DNA of 27,152 nt. Origin: JBFHER01 sp041584055. GTDB lineage: Bacteria; Bacteroidota; Bacteroidia; Bacteroidales; UBA5342. The notes below the pieces were generated by a model. It saw only the letters and a list, made by a program, of their open reading frames with translations. It was not told the origin of the DNA and did no database searches. Below, in pieces: positions 1 to 9,070 of this stretch. The stretch's first letter is position 1. Each line of letters begins with the position of its first letter. Both the position numbers and the translations under genes were made by a program. The stretch covers positions 1 through 27,152 of the forward strand of contig JBFHER010000016.1 of NCBI GenBank assembly GCA_041584055.1, read 5' to 3'.

Positions 1-155
1 ATCATTTGCTGTACTTCATCCGGTTCATTCCCCATATCGGCCAGCACCACCAGGCGGGTTCGAGAATCTTCTTTTGCATTACCATCTATAAAAGTGCCCA
101 GCAGGACAGCTAAAAAGATGATTAAAACTGGTACTCGTTGAATGTTGGTTTTCAT
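1..155 (-). CDS. DUF1593 / Sde182-type nucleoside-hydrolase-like protein, N-terminal part (runs off left edge)
   Basis: The minus strand is open from an ATG at 155 to the window edge, giving 51 codons. The first ~27 residues form a Sec signal peptide with a hydrophobic core (VLIIFLAVLLGTF). After it comes RLVVLADMGNEPDEVQQM, which matches the opening strand and Asp-rich loop of the DUF1593 family (cellulose-binding protein Sde182, N-terminal domain); members typically begin with a 'V-L-T-D-I-G-N-E-P-D-D' type segment that resembles the calcium-binding nucleoside hydrolase fold. The enzymatic role of the family is poorly defined, but members are common in polysaccharide-degradation loci. It is the last gene visible in the operon and lies 144 bases after the Kelch/DUF1080 gene. 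The family call rests on this one motif, since the rest of the protein is outside the window. Confidence 0.7.
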   Translation of the reverse strand, partial: MKTNIQRVPVLIIFLAVLLGTFIDGNAKEDSRTRLVVLADMGNEPDEVQQM

Positions 156-222
156 CTGTTTATAATTAGAATCAAGAAAAAATTTAATCATTGGCTATGC
201 CAAATTTCGAATCGCATCCTGA

Positions 223-251
223 TAAAAATACGGAACATATTTTGTATCAAA
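223..251 (-). promoter_or_regulatory. Possible Bacteroidota-type promoter before the DUF1593 gene
   Basis: In the 144-base gap between the Kelch/DUF1080 stop and the DUF1593 start, the minus strand carries TTTG (248-251) and, 17 bases downstream, TATTTTTA (223-230). This resembles the -33 TTTG / -7 TAnnTTTG pattern described for Bacteroides housekeeping promoters, with one mismatch in the -7 box. The region is AT-rich, so a chance match is quite possible. Nothing else (hairpin, small gene) was recognised in this gap. Confidence 0.25.
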
Positions 252-299
252 TTTGCTTTCTCAGTTTCAATGATCGTTGTTCAATCCACGAATTGGCGT

Positions 300-1982
300 C
301 TATTTTAATTTTCTCACTTCAATGTCTTTAAAGCGAATACAATTACTCGAATTTTTGTGCAGTTGTAACGCAAAATGTCCCTGTGTACCTACCCGGTGTT
401 TTTTATGTGTCTCGTCATCCAACACACCGGAGCCATCATATTCCGAAATCACAATGTTATTTACCAATGTGGTTATTTTCATCCCTTTTGCAATGATTGT
501 CATGTCGTTCCACCCTGTTTGCTCATCATCAAAATAGAAGATGACTTTTTTAGAGGGCACATCTTCTTTTTTAATGTTCCAGTTGGGGAGACCTGGATGT
601 ATCCAACGTTTGACATCCCGTGTTTCATCATAAATGAAACCATTTCGGAATGGTGCTGTGGGATTAATATCAACCTGAGGACCATCGAGCCAGCCCGGAA
701 CACCATTTTCTTCGATGGTGTTTTCATCAAAGCGACTTCGGAACTGCACACCACTGTTTCCGGTCGTTTCCCGCGACACCTGAAATTTCAGTCTCAACTC
801 AAAATCGTCGTATTCACTTTTGCTGTACAACCAATTGTATAAGTGATTCTTCGAGCCCAACGAATTGCATACAATCATCCCATCCTCCACGGTCCAAAAT
901 GTTTTGTTTTTATCTACATTCGGACATTTTACTTCCCAGCCGCTTAAATCCACACCATTAAAGAGCGATTCCCAGTTGTGATTAACTGAGAATTTCTCAA
1001 CAGAATTCATATTGCCTCCTCCCTGATTTTGGCTTCCGGCAGCGATGTAGATTTCGTTGTTGTATAAAACAGCACCACTGCCATGCCTTCCAATATTCAA
1101 GGGTGACAGTTGGCTCCATTCTCCCGTTTTGACGTTTAAACACTGGGTGTGATTGTAAGCCTGTTTTTGTGACCCTTCGCCGCCAATGTAAATGATATAG
1201 TTGTCGATATTCACAACGCCCGCTGCTGCAGTTGGAAAAGGGAGTTCATTTTTAAGAGTTTGCCATTTCCCGGTTTTAAAATCGTACACATCGTTGTAAG
1301 GAACTGTTGCATCGAAAAAAGCGCCAAACCGATCTTCATGATGAACACTTGAGTTTCTGCCGCCAATGCAATACAATTTATCGTTCACCACAATCGCTGC
1401 AAAATGATCGCGGATATGCGGGGCTTTTGTTAGTATTTCCCAGGTATCTGTTTTAGGATCATAACAATCGAAATAGTTATTTGTGCCGCTTGTGTGCCCG
1501 TACTCAATGCCACACGCCATGTAAAATTTATCATTGTATAATGCAAGGCCTGCTCCACCTCTTCGTCTTTCTTCAGGAATAAGTGCCCCTTTTACCCACT
1601 CATCCTTCCGGGGGTAATACACCCACACATTTTCAAGTGGCACTTCTTTTGGATAAGGACCCGTCATGGCACCAATGATGTAAATGCCATCGCCATAAAC
1701 CACTGCTTGAAAATGATGAATTTCAATGGGCGACTTGCCTTTGGTTTCCCAGCTGTTTGTGCCGGGGTCGAAAACATTCACCGGGTTTATTCCCCGTCCG
1801 CCCATTAAATAAAATTTACCGTCAAAGGCAATAAAGACGTTTTCGTGCCTGCCAACTGCCTGTCCGGTGGCATCCACTGTTGTCCACCGATAATCCTTCA
1901 GAACTAAATCCTCAGCACTGGCAAGGAATGAAAATGTTGCCAATAAGATTATTAACCCTGCACTTTTAACTGATTTATTCAT
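300..1982 (-). CDS. Secreted Kelch-repeat protein fused to a 3-keto-disaccharide hydrolase (DUF1080) domain
   Basis: This is a 560-residue protein with a Sec signal peptide (about residues 1-23, ending SFLASA). Residues ~45-335 are Kelch-type beta-propeller blades: repeated 'Y-x-x-GG / Y-D-x-x-T-x-x-W' units such as FYLMGGRG, YDPKTDTWE, LYCIGGRN, YDFKTGKWQ and IIYIGGEG. Residues ~337-560 form a DUF1080 (PF06439) jelly-roll domain, entered by SLFNGVDLSGWEV and containing the family's GNSGVQFRS strand. DUF1080 proteins of Bacteroides act on 3-keto-glucosides, products of the C3-oxidation route of glycoside cleavage, and the fold resembles concanavalin-type glycanases. Kelch domains usually bind ligands or act as galactose-oxidase-like scaffolds. 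The fusion suggests a periplasmic or surface enzyme with a binding propeller. It lies 59 bases after the large GH67/GH20-like gene. The domains are clear; the substrate is unknown. Confidence 0.88.
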   Translation of the reverse strand: MNKSVKSAGLIILLATFSFLASAEDLVLKDYRWTTVDATGQAVGRHENVFIAFDGKFYLMGGRGINPVNVFDPGTNSWETKGKSPIEIHHFQAVVYGDGIYIIGAMTGPYPKEVPLENVWVYYPRKDEWVKGALIPEERRRGGAGLALYNDKFYMACGIEYGHTSGTNNYFDCYDPKTDTWEILTKAPHIRDHFAAIVVNDKLYCIGGRNSSVHHEDRFGAFFDATVPYNDVYDFKTGKWQTLKNELPFPTAAAGVVNIDNYIIYIGGEGSQKQAYNHTQCLNVKTGEWSQLSPLNIGRHGSGAVLYNNEIYIAAGSQNQGGGNMNSVEKFSVNHNWESLFNGVDLSGWEVKCPNVDKNKTFWTVEDGMIVCNSLGSKNHLYNWLYSKSEYDDFELRLKFQVSRETTGNSGVQFRSRFDENTIEENGVPGWLDGPQVDINPTAPFRNGFIYDETRDVKRWIHPGLPNWNIKKEDVPSKKVIFYFDDEQTGWNDMTIIAKGMKITTLVNNIVISEYDGSGVLDDETHKKHRVGTQGHFALQLHKNSSNCIRFKDIEVRKLK

Positions 1983-2041
1983 TTTAATTGTATTTAATTT
2001 CTCTTATTACAGAATTTGATGCATTATGTGATGTATTACTT

Positions 2042-4966
2042 TTATCTCTCAAAATGAACAATCACATATGGTATTTCCCTTTCTAAATCAGGGTAGATTG
2101 CACCATTTCCTTTGTCATCCATAACTTCTATAAAATACATCACATCATACTTCCCATCACAAAATTCCGATGGAATACATGCTTCATACTTTTTTGAAGA
2201 AGGATTGTAAACCATCTGCATCGATTTATAATCTTCGAATTGGTTAACGTTTCGAAATCTAAGTACTACATTCTGAACTCCTGACGCATCCACAACCTCA
2301 GCCGACACGTTCAAATCCTGATTAAGCTTTGCCGTGGCTATGCGATCAAGCCTGGCAACAGGTGCTTCCCTGTCGTTGCAGACAATCATTTCAAAAGGGA
2401 ATGAAGCGCCATTCTCAGGATATGTTCTCTTTCGACCGGTTTTGTATGACACTTCAAGATAGTATCTAATTATTTCATCTTTTCCTGGATTTGGAATTTC
2501 AGTAGAACAGATTCCCTCTTTTTTAAAATTCATTTCAACTGATTTGAATTCAGATCCTTTACCTGTCGCATATTTGACCTTCACCGATTCGATGCTATTT
2601 TCAGGACGTACAGTTGCATGAATAATAATTTCATCATTCAACAAAACACGTTGCAAAGGAATGTGAGCAACCAAATGTTCCTTCTTGTTATCAAGCTCCT
2701 GCTTATCTCTTTCAGCATGCAGCTGCTCCAGTTCTTTCTTTAAACGTGCCAGCTCATTGCGCCAGTGTCCGGGAAAAAGCTCTTTATTGGAGCCAAAATC
2801 TAACTGCATATTGTAATTTTTTCCTGCTGCCCACACCAATTTCTCATACGCCTTCACTGCTTCCGATTCATATAAAAGAGCACTGTCAAAGGCGTTCAGG
2901 TCTCCCGTATTGCTGTAAAGATTGTATTGCACAGCAGCCTTCAGTCGTTGTGAGTGATACATTGCCAGATGTGCGAGCATCTTCAGGTCGGTTACAGTGG
3001 CGGCATATTCTTTGCTTTGATTATTTCCGATGCTCTTTTCCGCCTGTTCAACATCAGAAAGGATGTGTTTTGATATCTGAGAGAACCACTCGCTGGTTCG
3101 GCTTGCTTCTCTTTTTACAGAAAACGCACCTGAAAGGATATGTTGCACCTCCTCTTTGGGTGAAGAGAATTGCTGAATATCCGATGGTTTTGAGTTCAAA
3201 GCAAAATGTTTAAGGTCTCCCATGCGCTGCAACTCTGGCCATCCCTGCGGGCTTGGGAAACGGGAGTAAAGATAACTGGCCGAAACAATACGAGGCAGGA
3301 TTTTACTTGCCTTATGCAAACCTTCCATCAAAAAGTGGCCGGCATTTTTTCCGAAGCGTTTGCTGAATTCCATTTCCCAGATGTCAGCAGAGGTTTCCGG
3401 ATTATAGCTGACACGCCCCATCACCTGATAATAATGCCAGTATCGTTCAAATTCATAAGTGTAATAACGGTTTTCAGGATTTAGTAAATTCGAAACCTCA
3501 GCCTCATGTTTACTTCCGTTCATTTTAAAATAAAGCGGTTCGTTAAACTCGAAGCCACGTGCATCATATAAGCGTGAGGCTTCTGAAAAGGTTGCAACCC
3601 AATCGGGATCTCCCCACAAAAAAACACGCGTGGTACCACCACTCCAAATGCGCCATTTAAAACCATACATTTTGGGATATCGCAACAGATCAGCATAACC
3701 ATGCCGCCTGTTTAGTTGATCATCTCTATTGATATGAGTAGGATGAAAAGGCATTCCCATCTGCTCCATCCAATATTTGGTGGCTACCCTGAAGTCCATG
3801 CCCGTTTCAACGCCATCGTATAAGGTCTCATCAGGAACATCTTTCGCACGTGCTTCAATTTTAATATCCGGACATTCATCTTTCAGTATCTCAAAGATCT
3901 CTTTCCAGAATTGCAAGGCAACATCACCTGTTATTCCAGCTTCCCAATGCATGCGGAATTGTACCAAATCGATATTGGGGAAGGTATTGAAAAATTGACG
4001 TAAGGCTGTTTTTGTGTAAGGAATAAGGTTTTCCTGCGTTAATCCCCAAATAATATTGGCGGGAAAATCATCCGGCAACGGGATGTCATCTCTAACCATC
4101 GCATTGTACCGTTTATCACGTTCAATCTGATCCCACAAACCAACACCAAACTCTATTCCACGGGCATGCGCCAAATTAATTATTGTTTTTAAAGAATTTG
4201 TATTTTTCTGTTGTTGTTCAATCGTCACATTTGATAACCTTACAAATGGAAACGAATCCACATTAAAGAAGTTGGGATAGGCAGGGGCCATGAAATTTGG
4301 TTCCTGCATCTGGTTATTCTTATAACCAAAAATTAGAAGAAACTGATTCAGGCGATTTTCAGCCATCATGTCGAAATATGTTTCCCAGTAGATTGAATCA
4401 TGCAGCCGTTGCTCGAAATACTTCCGCTGAAATGTTCCTGTTGATACACATCGTTCCTCTACTTTGGGGGCCTCCGTGACTTCAGCTACATATTCAAACA
4501 AATCAGCAGGGTTTTCACCCCAGGAAATGCGTTTTGCAACATCTAACGCGGCATACATTAGCCCTACTTCATCTGAACCACAAATCAGAACAGTTGGTTT
4601 CTCATTGAATGTTATTTTACGAATTAGTAATGCTTCTTTTTTATCTGGCACGGTCAGGTGCATTTCCTTCATCAACCTGGTTGCCTGGTTGTCTTCCGAA
4701 ACGACTCCAGCTAAAATATAAAAATCGCTTTTCCCTGCCATCGAATTGGAACCTAATTTAAGGCGTATTTTTTTTGCTTCCAATTCATTATAAATTCTAT
4801 TTATGCCATGAAGCGCAGGTGAATTTAGACCATAATCAGAATGTATTATAGAAACGCGATACGGTTTAACGAAACAGGACTCTATCGGAATCAAGAGCAG
4901 CATTAAAAATAATAATATTAACCCTCTATTAATTTGTTTCACGTGTCTGGTTATTACTAATTCCAT
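2042..4966 (-). CDS. Large GH67/GH20-like secreted lipoprotein with C-terminal Ig-like domains
   Basis: This is a 974-residue protein with a lipoprotein-like signal (hydrophobic 15-29, PIESC with Cys31). Residues ~35-170 look like the mixed alpha/beta N-terminal domain shared by GH20, GH67 and GH115 enzymes (LICGSDEVGLMYAALDVAKR). Residues ~175-560 look like a TIM barrel: WETYFDMMAENRLNQFLLIFG, HARGIEFGVGLWDQI, and VQFRMHWEAGITGD with Glu342 as a candidate acidic catalytic residue. They are followed by FLWGDPDW (449-456) and YEFERYWHYY (504-513). A helical part (~560-760) and two Ig-like beta domains (~765-974; KVKYATG, VVLRFRNV, DGKYDVMYFIEVMDDKGNGA) follow. Alpha-glucuronidase or a related exo-glycosidase activity is likely but unproven. 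It shares WGDPD and FER-x-W signatures with the protein at 16430-18547. Confidence 0.6.
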   Translation of the reverse strand: MELVITRHVKQINRGLILLFLMLLLIPIESCFVKPYRVSIIHSDYGLNSPALHGINRIYNELEAKKIRLKLGSNSMAGKSDFYILAGVVSEDNQATRLMKEMHLTVPDKKEALLIRKITFNEKPTVLICGSDEVGLMYAALDVAKRISWGENPADLFEYVAEVTEAPKVEERCVSTGTFQRKYFEQRLHDSIYWETYFDMMAENRLNQFLLIFGYKNNQMQEPNFMAPAYPNFFNVDSFPFVRLSNVTIEQQQKNTNSLKTIINLAHARGIEFGVGLWDQIERDKRYNAMVRDDIPLPDDFPANIIWGLTQENLIPYTKTALRQFFNTFPNIDLVQFRMHWEAGITGDVALQFWKEIFEILKDECPDIKIEARAKDVPDETLYDGVETGMDFRVATKYWMEQMGMPFHPTHINRDDQLNRRHGYADLLRYPKMYGFKWRIWSGGTTRVFLWGDPDWVATFSEASRLYDARGFEFNEPLYFKMNGSKHEAEVSNLLNPENRYYTYEFERYWHYYQVMGRVSYNPETSADIWEMEFSKRFGKNAGHFLMEGLHKASKILPRIVSASYLYSRFPSPQGWPELQRMGDLKHFALNSKPSDIQQFSSPKEEVQHILSGAFSVKREASRTSEWFSQISKHILSDVEQAEKSIGNNQSKEYAATVTDLKMLAHLAMYHSQRLKAAVQYNLYSNTGDLNAFDSALLYESEAVKAYEKLVWAAGKNYNMQLDFGSNKELFPGHWRNELARLKKELEQLHAERDKQELDNKKEHLVAHIPLQRVLLNDEIIIHATVRPENSIESVKVKYATGKGSEFKSVEMNFKKEGICSTEIPNPGKDEIIRYYLEVSYKTGRKRTYPENGASFPFEMIVCNDREAPVARLDRIATAKLNQDLNVSAEVVDASGVQNVVLRFRNVNQFEDYKSMQMVYNPSSKKYEACIPSEFCDGKYDVMYFIEVMDDKGNGAIYPDLEREIPYVIVHFER

Positions 4967-5090
4967 TACATATTTAAGATTTTAAATTTAAATAATTTAA
5001 AACGCCAGCATTTATTCCGAAGATATAAAACAATGGCTTTCATCCTTTCCGTATTTGAAATACAATGTCATCTGAAAGATAGTTTAATTT

Positions 5091-7223
5091 TTATTTTCGT
5101 GGTCCGGCCTGATTCAAAGGGAACGGCTTGAAACCAATTTTTAATGCAGGACTGTTTGCCGACAAGGAAAAATCCCCATTTTTCGGATCGGCAAAACCCG
5201 GGTCAGCCACAAGGCTATGTTTGTCGTTTCCAAGTCCTAACCACTCCTCCCAGCTTAGCAACGGTTTGTCAGGCTCGTAAACACGACTTGGGTAACGATT
5301 TTGCGCACCGAGCACTTTGCCAGCGGTAGACCAAACAAGATTGCTGTCTGTATCAAATGGAGTTGGTGTTTTTACATCATATGCATAGCCTCCGGCATAG
5401 ATTGGCGTTCCATCGCTCAAAATGATATTCTTCCGCAAGATAAAGCTTGTGTGTGGTTCTGAGCGAGCCAACATTATCGGTCCTGTATCTGCAAAGGCAA
5501 ATATGTTATTCTGAACCAGGTTATTTTTCCCATAGTGTTGATTAAAACAGGCATGACGGCAATGATAAGCCAGGTTGTTTTCAATTCGGATGTTCCGGCT
5601 GCCTTCATCGCAATATATGGCCCAACCACCGTATTTTCCAGCAAATATATGGTGAAAAACATTGTTGCGGATAATCGTTCCAGTTTGGTCGCCAAGGGTA
5701 TATATTCCACCGAGGTCGCTAAGAACAGCCCCATCCCCGTTCATATAACCACCAATGTGGTGGATATGATTGTATTCAAACAGGTTGTCTGTGGCCAGAC
5801 CAGGCCCATATCCCCAGGTCCAGCCCGTTGAAATGGCTGAATAGTAAAAATTATAAATCTCGTTATGATGAATATGATTGTTGGGACTTTGACCGATCCA
5901 GATGCCGACTGAACAGTGAAAATACTTTCCGCCATCGTGGATGCGACAATCTGCTATTTCGATGTTGCTACACGAATCAGCAGGATGCTCAAGTACGGGA
6001 GGAATTGTTTCTCCCGGTTGGTAGCCTTCCTTTGGACTATGAGGACGGATTTTCGGGCCAATGAGCAGGCCACCTGCCCCCATATCGTAAATATTGCATC
6101 CCATAACCTTGATATTATTGCATCCCAGACCAATTTCGAGCCCATAGTTCCCGATGGCAGAGATCTCACACTTGTCGAACAGGCAATTTCTAGCGCCCTT
6201 AAGATAGACGGCCCCTTCCATCTGGATGTCAGCCTGGCCATAGCTGGCTGGTTCTGAAGCATCTCTTGGTAAAATCCATGTGGTATGACTAAAGGATAAA
6301 CCTTTAAAATGAATATTTTCAACATAATTCTCGTCCCTGGCATTACCTTCTATGCGAATCACATTTTTCAGGAAAGGAATTGTAGCCACGAGTTCGGTCT
6401 CATTTTCAAGTGGATAGTAATATAGTTTATTCGCCTGACGATCAAAGTACCATTCTCCAGGCTTGTCAAGCATTGCCTTTCCACCCTCCAAATAATAAGC
6501 TTCACTGGTTTCAACGCGACGCATTGTTTTTCCGTCAAAAATAATTTCGTTGTTTTCCCTGTCTATTTGCTCAAAAGGCAAATGATATTCTAACCATTTG
6601 TAGAAAGCCACCACCACGCCATCTTCAATGCCATCAAAATGATGCTCATCGGCCGCAAGGTAAGGCAGTTTTTCCATCGCTCCCTTGAGACCTTGTGTCA
6701 TACTTGTAATGCGTGATTCATCAAACCTGAATCGTAAATAGCCACTGTTGGGAGTGCGTGCCTGAGTTGCACGATGGCCGTTGACCCATAATTGTTCAAA
6801 AGGGGGAACTTCACCCTCTGCCTGCTTTAATTCAGCAACCATGATCGGAATTCCATTCAATTCTGTTTTTGTCCAGTCCGAAACGATTATCCCACCACTC
6901 AAAACAGCTTTCTCATCTTCATACGCACTGTAAATAATTGGAAAATTCCTGGTCCCGCCATCTTCTGCTTTTAATTCAATTGGTTTCGCCAGGGTATAAG
7001 TTCCGCCTCTCAGGGAAACAGTAATTGGTGAATTCAGCTCACCTACTTCTAGCTTCATTTTTCTTATGGCGTCACGTGCTTGCTCGATTGTTTTATACGG
7101 TTTTTCAAGCGTGCCGGGATTAGCATCATTTCCGTCCGGGGATACGAAATATGTGTGATGATTAAGGCATGATGAAAGTGTAACAAGGAATGTACTCAAA
7201 AGGGTGATCCAGAGATGTTTCAT
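5091..7223 (-). CDS. Right-handed beta-helix lipoprotein, GH141-like (candidate alpha-L-fucosidase/xylanase-type glycosidase)
   Basis: This is 710 residues from the ATG at 7223, chosen over the upstream ATG at 7256 because it places MKHLWITLL directly before a lipobox (LSSC, Cys19). The mature protein opens with YFVSPDGNDANPGTLEKPYKT, the typical start of secreted parallel beta-helix proteins and GH141 members. A beta-rich insert (~95-290) precedes helix coils at ~290-600, with repeated N-x-I / C-x-I rungs (CNNIKVMGCNIYDM, CSNIEIADCRIHDG, NIRIENNLAYHC). The coils include LSDLGGIYTLGDQ and GWAIYCDEGSRN, whose acidic residues are plausible active-site candidates. GH141 contains an alpha-L-fucosidase acting on rhamnogalacturonan II and a xylanase, so the exact substrate is uncertain. 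It follows the MG2-like gene by ~105 bases and ends 124 bases before the large GH67/GH20-like gene, where no element was recognised beyond AT-rich sequence. Confidence 0.65.
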   Translation of the reverse strand: MKHLWITLLSTFLVTLSSCLNHHTYFVSPDGNDANPGTLEKPYKTIEQARDAIRKMKLEVGELNSPITVSLRGGTYTLAKPIELKAEDGGTRNFPIIYSAYEDEKAVLSGGIIVSDWTKTELNGIPIMVAELKQAEGEVPPFEQLWVNGHRATQARTPNSGYLRFRFDESRITSMTQGLKGAMEKLPYLAADEHHFDGIEDGVVVAFYKWLEYHLPFEQIDRENNEIIFDGKTMRRVETSEAYYLEGGKAMLDKPGEWYFDRQANKLYYYPLENETELVATIPFLKNVIRIEGNARDENYVENIHFKGLSFSHTTWILPRDASEPASYGQADIQMEGAVYLKGARNCLFDKCEISAIGNYGLEIGLGCNNIKVMGCNIYDMGAGGLLIGPKIRPHSPKEGYQPGETIPPVLEHPADSCSNIEIADCRIHDGGKYFHCSVGIWIGQSPNNHIHHNEIYNFYYSAISTGWTWGYGPGLATDNLFEYNHIHHIGGYMNGDGAVLSDLGGIYTLGDQTGTIIRNNVFHHIFAGKYGGWAIYCDEGSRNIRIENNLAYHCRHACFNQHYGKNNLVQNNIFAFADTGPIMLARSEPHTSFILRKNIILSDGTPIYAGGYAYDVKTPTPFDTDSNLVWSTAGKVLGAQNRYPSRVYEPDKPLLSWEEWLGLGNDKHSLVADPGFADPKNGDFSLSANSPALKIGFKPFPLNQAGPRK

Positions 7224-7328
7224 AATACTATTATTGTGTTTTCGATTGCCTATCATTTTTTTAAATGTTGGTTTTAGATCGCTTATTTATTAAAAGTGCA
7301 TTCTAGTTTTAGATAAAAAATGCTTCTA

Positions 7329-9068
7329 TTATTCTACTAAAAAGGTACTTACGTAAACAAGCGGATTGCCTTCGTTTTTCGATATTGCCTGTACAATAAT
7401 TTGGTAAGGTCCTGGGACATCGTTGGTGTAAAACGAAAAATTGTTTATTTCGCCCGCAACAAACTCTTCATATGGATTCCAATACAAACAATTTCTACGA
7501 TCTGGCAAATGAGTATCTTCCGTTTCATGGCTTTCCACTTTTTTTGTGTTTTCCAAATAATCATTTAACAGGGAATATTTAAAAAACATGCTGTTTTTCG
7601 GTAAGTCAATCCCTGCCATGTCGTTGTTTTTTGAGAAGGCATTAATTATCCCGCAATATTGTTTATTGCCAACGATGTAACCACAATTATTTAGTTCAAT
7701 GCGGTCAATTTTATTGGTTTCAATTGCCAAAAATGCAAGGTTATTGTTAATGGGAATGTTATCAATTAAAACCAAATAAGGTAAGCTGCTTAAGGAATTG
7801 TTTCTACCAGTTTTAAATGATGGGACCAATTGTTTTTTTTCAACTTTGACTTCGGGTATAATTTCGAACATAAAATCCTGAATGGTTTGCATTTCAATGT
7901 ATCTGTCAGTGTAAAACGTTTTATCTGGCGTACCATAAAAACTCAGGGTTGTTTTGTTTTCCTCCTCTTTTTTAATCGCATCTATTGGTGTAGTAAAGGC
8001 CTTATTAATCTGCGCATTGATACAAATTTCGGTTACAACATCTGCTTTGTACTCAGAAAGGTTGAATGCACCAATATTTAGGTTTACAGGTTTGGAGCAA
8101 AAGTCTTTATCAATCTCAATACTTAAGTTCAAGTCTTCTTTTACGGCATTTATAAAAATATCATTGGCTTTTTCCATGCCTGGAAGTACAATAAAAAACG
8201 CTCCATTTTTATTTGTTGTTGATGTAAAAAAGAAGGATACATCACTTAAAATAGCCATACTTAGCGCTGCATCACTTACTGGTAGTCGATGGTTTTCATT
8301 CCAAACCTTACCACTAAGAGTGATGCCCTTAATTTCCGGATAATATACTGCAAGATCCTTTGTGTTCGACTCATCCCCTTCCATTTCAAGCCGTATTTCC
8401 GATAAGTTTTTTGCTCCCTGCTTAACCACCGAAACACAATAGCCGGTCATTGAACTATCACCAATGAACGAAACATTTACTTTTTCCCGTGTTGAATAGC
8501 TGGTCAAGTCTGTTTGTAATGAAAAGTTCTTCATCGTTTCTACTTGTTTATAAACCACCATATCTCCTCCATTATTTTGCTTTTGTTGAATATGCGGATT
8601 GGAAGGGTTAATGATGGTAATGGCTTGATATGCATACGATTTTTGGTGAAAATTCCTCATCCATTTTGTGTATGCTTTTATGAGATAGTTGCCCGTGTGC
8701 CAATGAACGGGAATAGTGATTTTATCATTGGCTTTGTTATTTAGCACAGGATATTTCATTTGGATAAAAGAGGTTCCGTCTGGCGCAATTATCTCCATAT
8801 AAATAATCGAACTTAAACTGTTGCTTTGAATCGTATTCCAACAATGGGCACTCACAAGTATTTCTTCACCAACCGCATAGACCGACCTATCGGTGAACAA
8901 AATTATCTTCTCTGAAAACGCATCGGTATAAATCGAGGGGTCCTGATTTTCTCCAAATTCCTGTGCCTCTGATATTATTGGGAAAAAAAGATGCACCAAT
9001 AAAACGAAGCGCACCTGTAATCCCAGATTAACCATAAAATGCCTCATATTAATTAATTCTGTTTTCAT
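7329..9068 (-). CDS. Macroglobulin (MG2)-like secreted protein with a carboxypeptidase-regulatory-like domain
   Basis: This is a 579-residue protein with a signal peptide ending about residue 35 (PIISEAQ). Residues ~53-150 resemble the MG2 beta-sandwich of alpha-2-macroglobulin-type proteins: the opening ILFTDRSVYAVGEEILVSAH is the Bacteroidota version of 'T-D-R-x-x-Y-x-x-G-E', and GNYLIKAYTKWMRNF closes the domain. Residues ~245-330 (ITLSGKVWNENHRLPVSDAAL ... TNKNGAFFIVLP) look like a carboxypeptidase D regulatory-like domain. Residues ~430-475 (YLVLIDNIPINNN, IDRIELNN) resemble a TonB plug-like segment without a barrel. Such proteins often sit next to TonB-dependent receptors in Bacteroidota and are thought to be periplasmic or outer-membrane accessory factors, but their function is unknown. 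It starts 2 bases after the DUF4249 stop, so co-expression is very likely. The gene is AT-rich. Confidence 0.7.
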   Translation of the reverse strand: MKTELINMRHFMVNLGLQVRFVLLVHLFFPIISEAQEFGENQDPSIYTDAFSEKIILFTDRSVYAVGEEILVSAHCWNTIQSNSLSSIIYMEIIAPDGTSFIQMKYPVLNNKANDKITIPVHWHTGNYLIKAYTKWMRNFHQKSYAYQAITIINPSNPHIQQKQNNGGDMVVYKQVETMKNFSLQTDLTSYSTREKVNVSFIGDSSMTGYCVSVVKQGAKNLSEIRLEMEGDESNTKDLAVYYPEIKGITLSGKVWNENHRLPVSDAALSMAILSDVSFFFTSTTNKNGAFFIVLPGMEKANDIFINAVKEDLNLSIEIDKDFCSKPVNLNIGAFNLSEYKADVVTEICINAQINKAFTTPIDAIKKEEENKTTLSFYGTPDKTFYTDRYIEMQTIQDFMFEIIPEVKVEKKQLVPSFKTGRNNSLSSLPYLVLIDNIPINNNLAFLAIETNKIDRIELNNCGYIVGNKQYCGIINAFSKNNDMAGIDLPKNSMFFKYSLLNDYLENTKKVESHETEDTHLPDRRNCLYWNPYEEFVAGEINNFSFYTNDVPGPYQIIVQAISKNEGNPLVYVSTFLVE

Positions 9069-9070
9069 AG

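Noticed and set aside
375..842. 155-codon open frame on the plus strand, Cys/Ile rich
   Set aside because: It is entirely antisense to the DUF1080 domain, which has strong family motifs. Composition looks like a shadow frame.
4967..5090. Promoter or terminator in the gap before the large GH67/GH20-like gene
   Set aside because: Only a weak TATCTTCG resemblance to a -7 box was found, without a matching TTTG upstream, and no convincing hairpin with a T-run.
5954..6343. 129-codon open frame on the minus strand in another frame
   Set aside because: It overlaps the beta-helix coils of the GH141-like gene. The beta-helix frame has regular rung motifs; this one has none.
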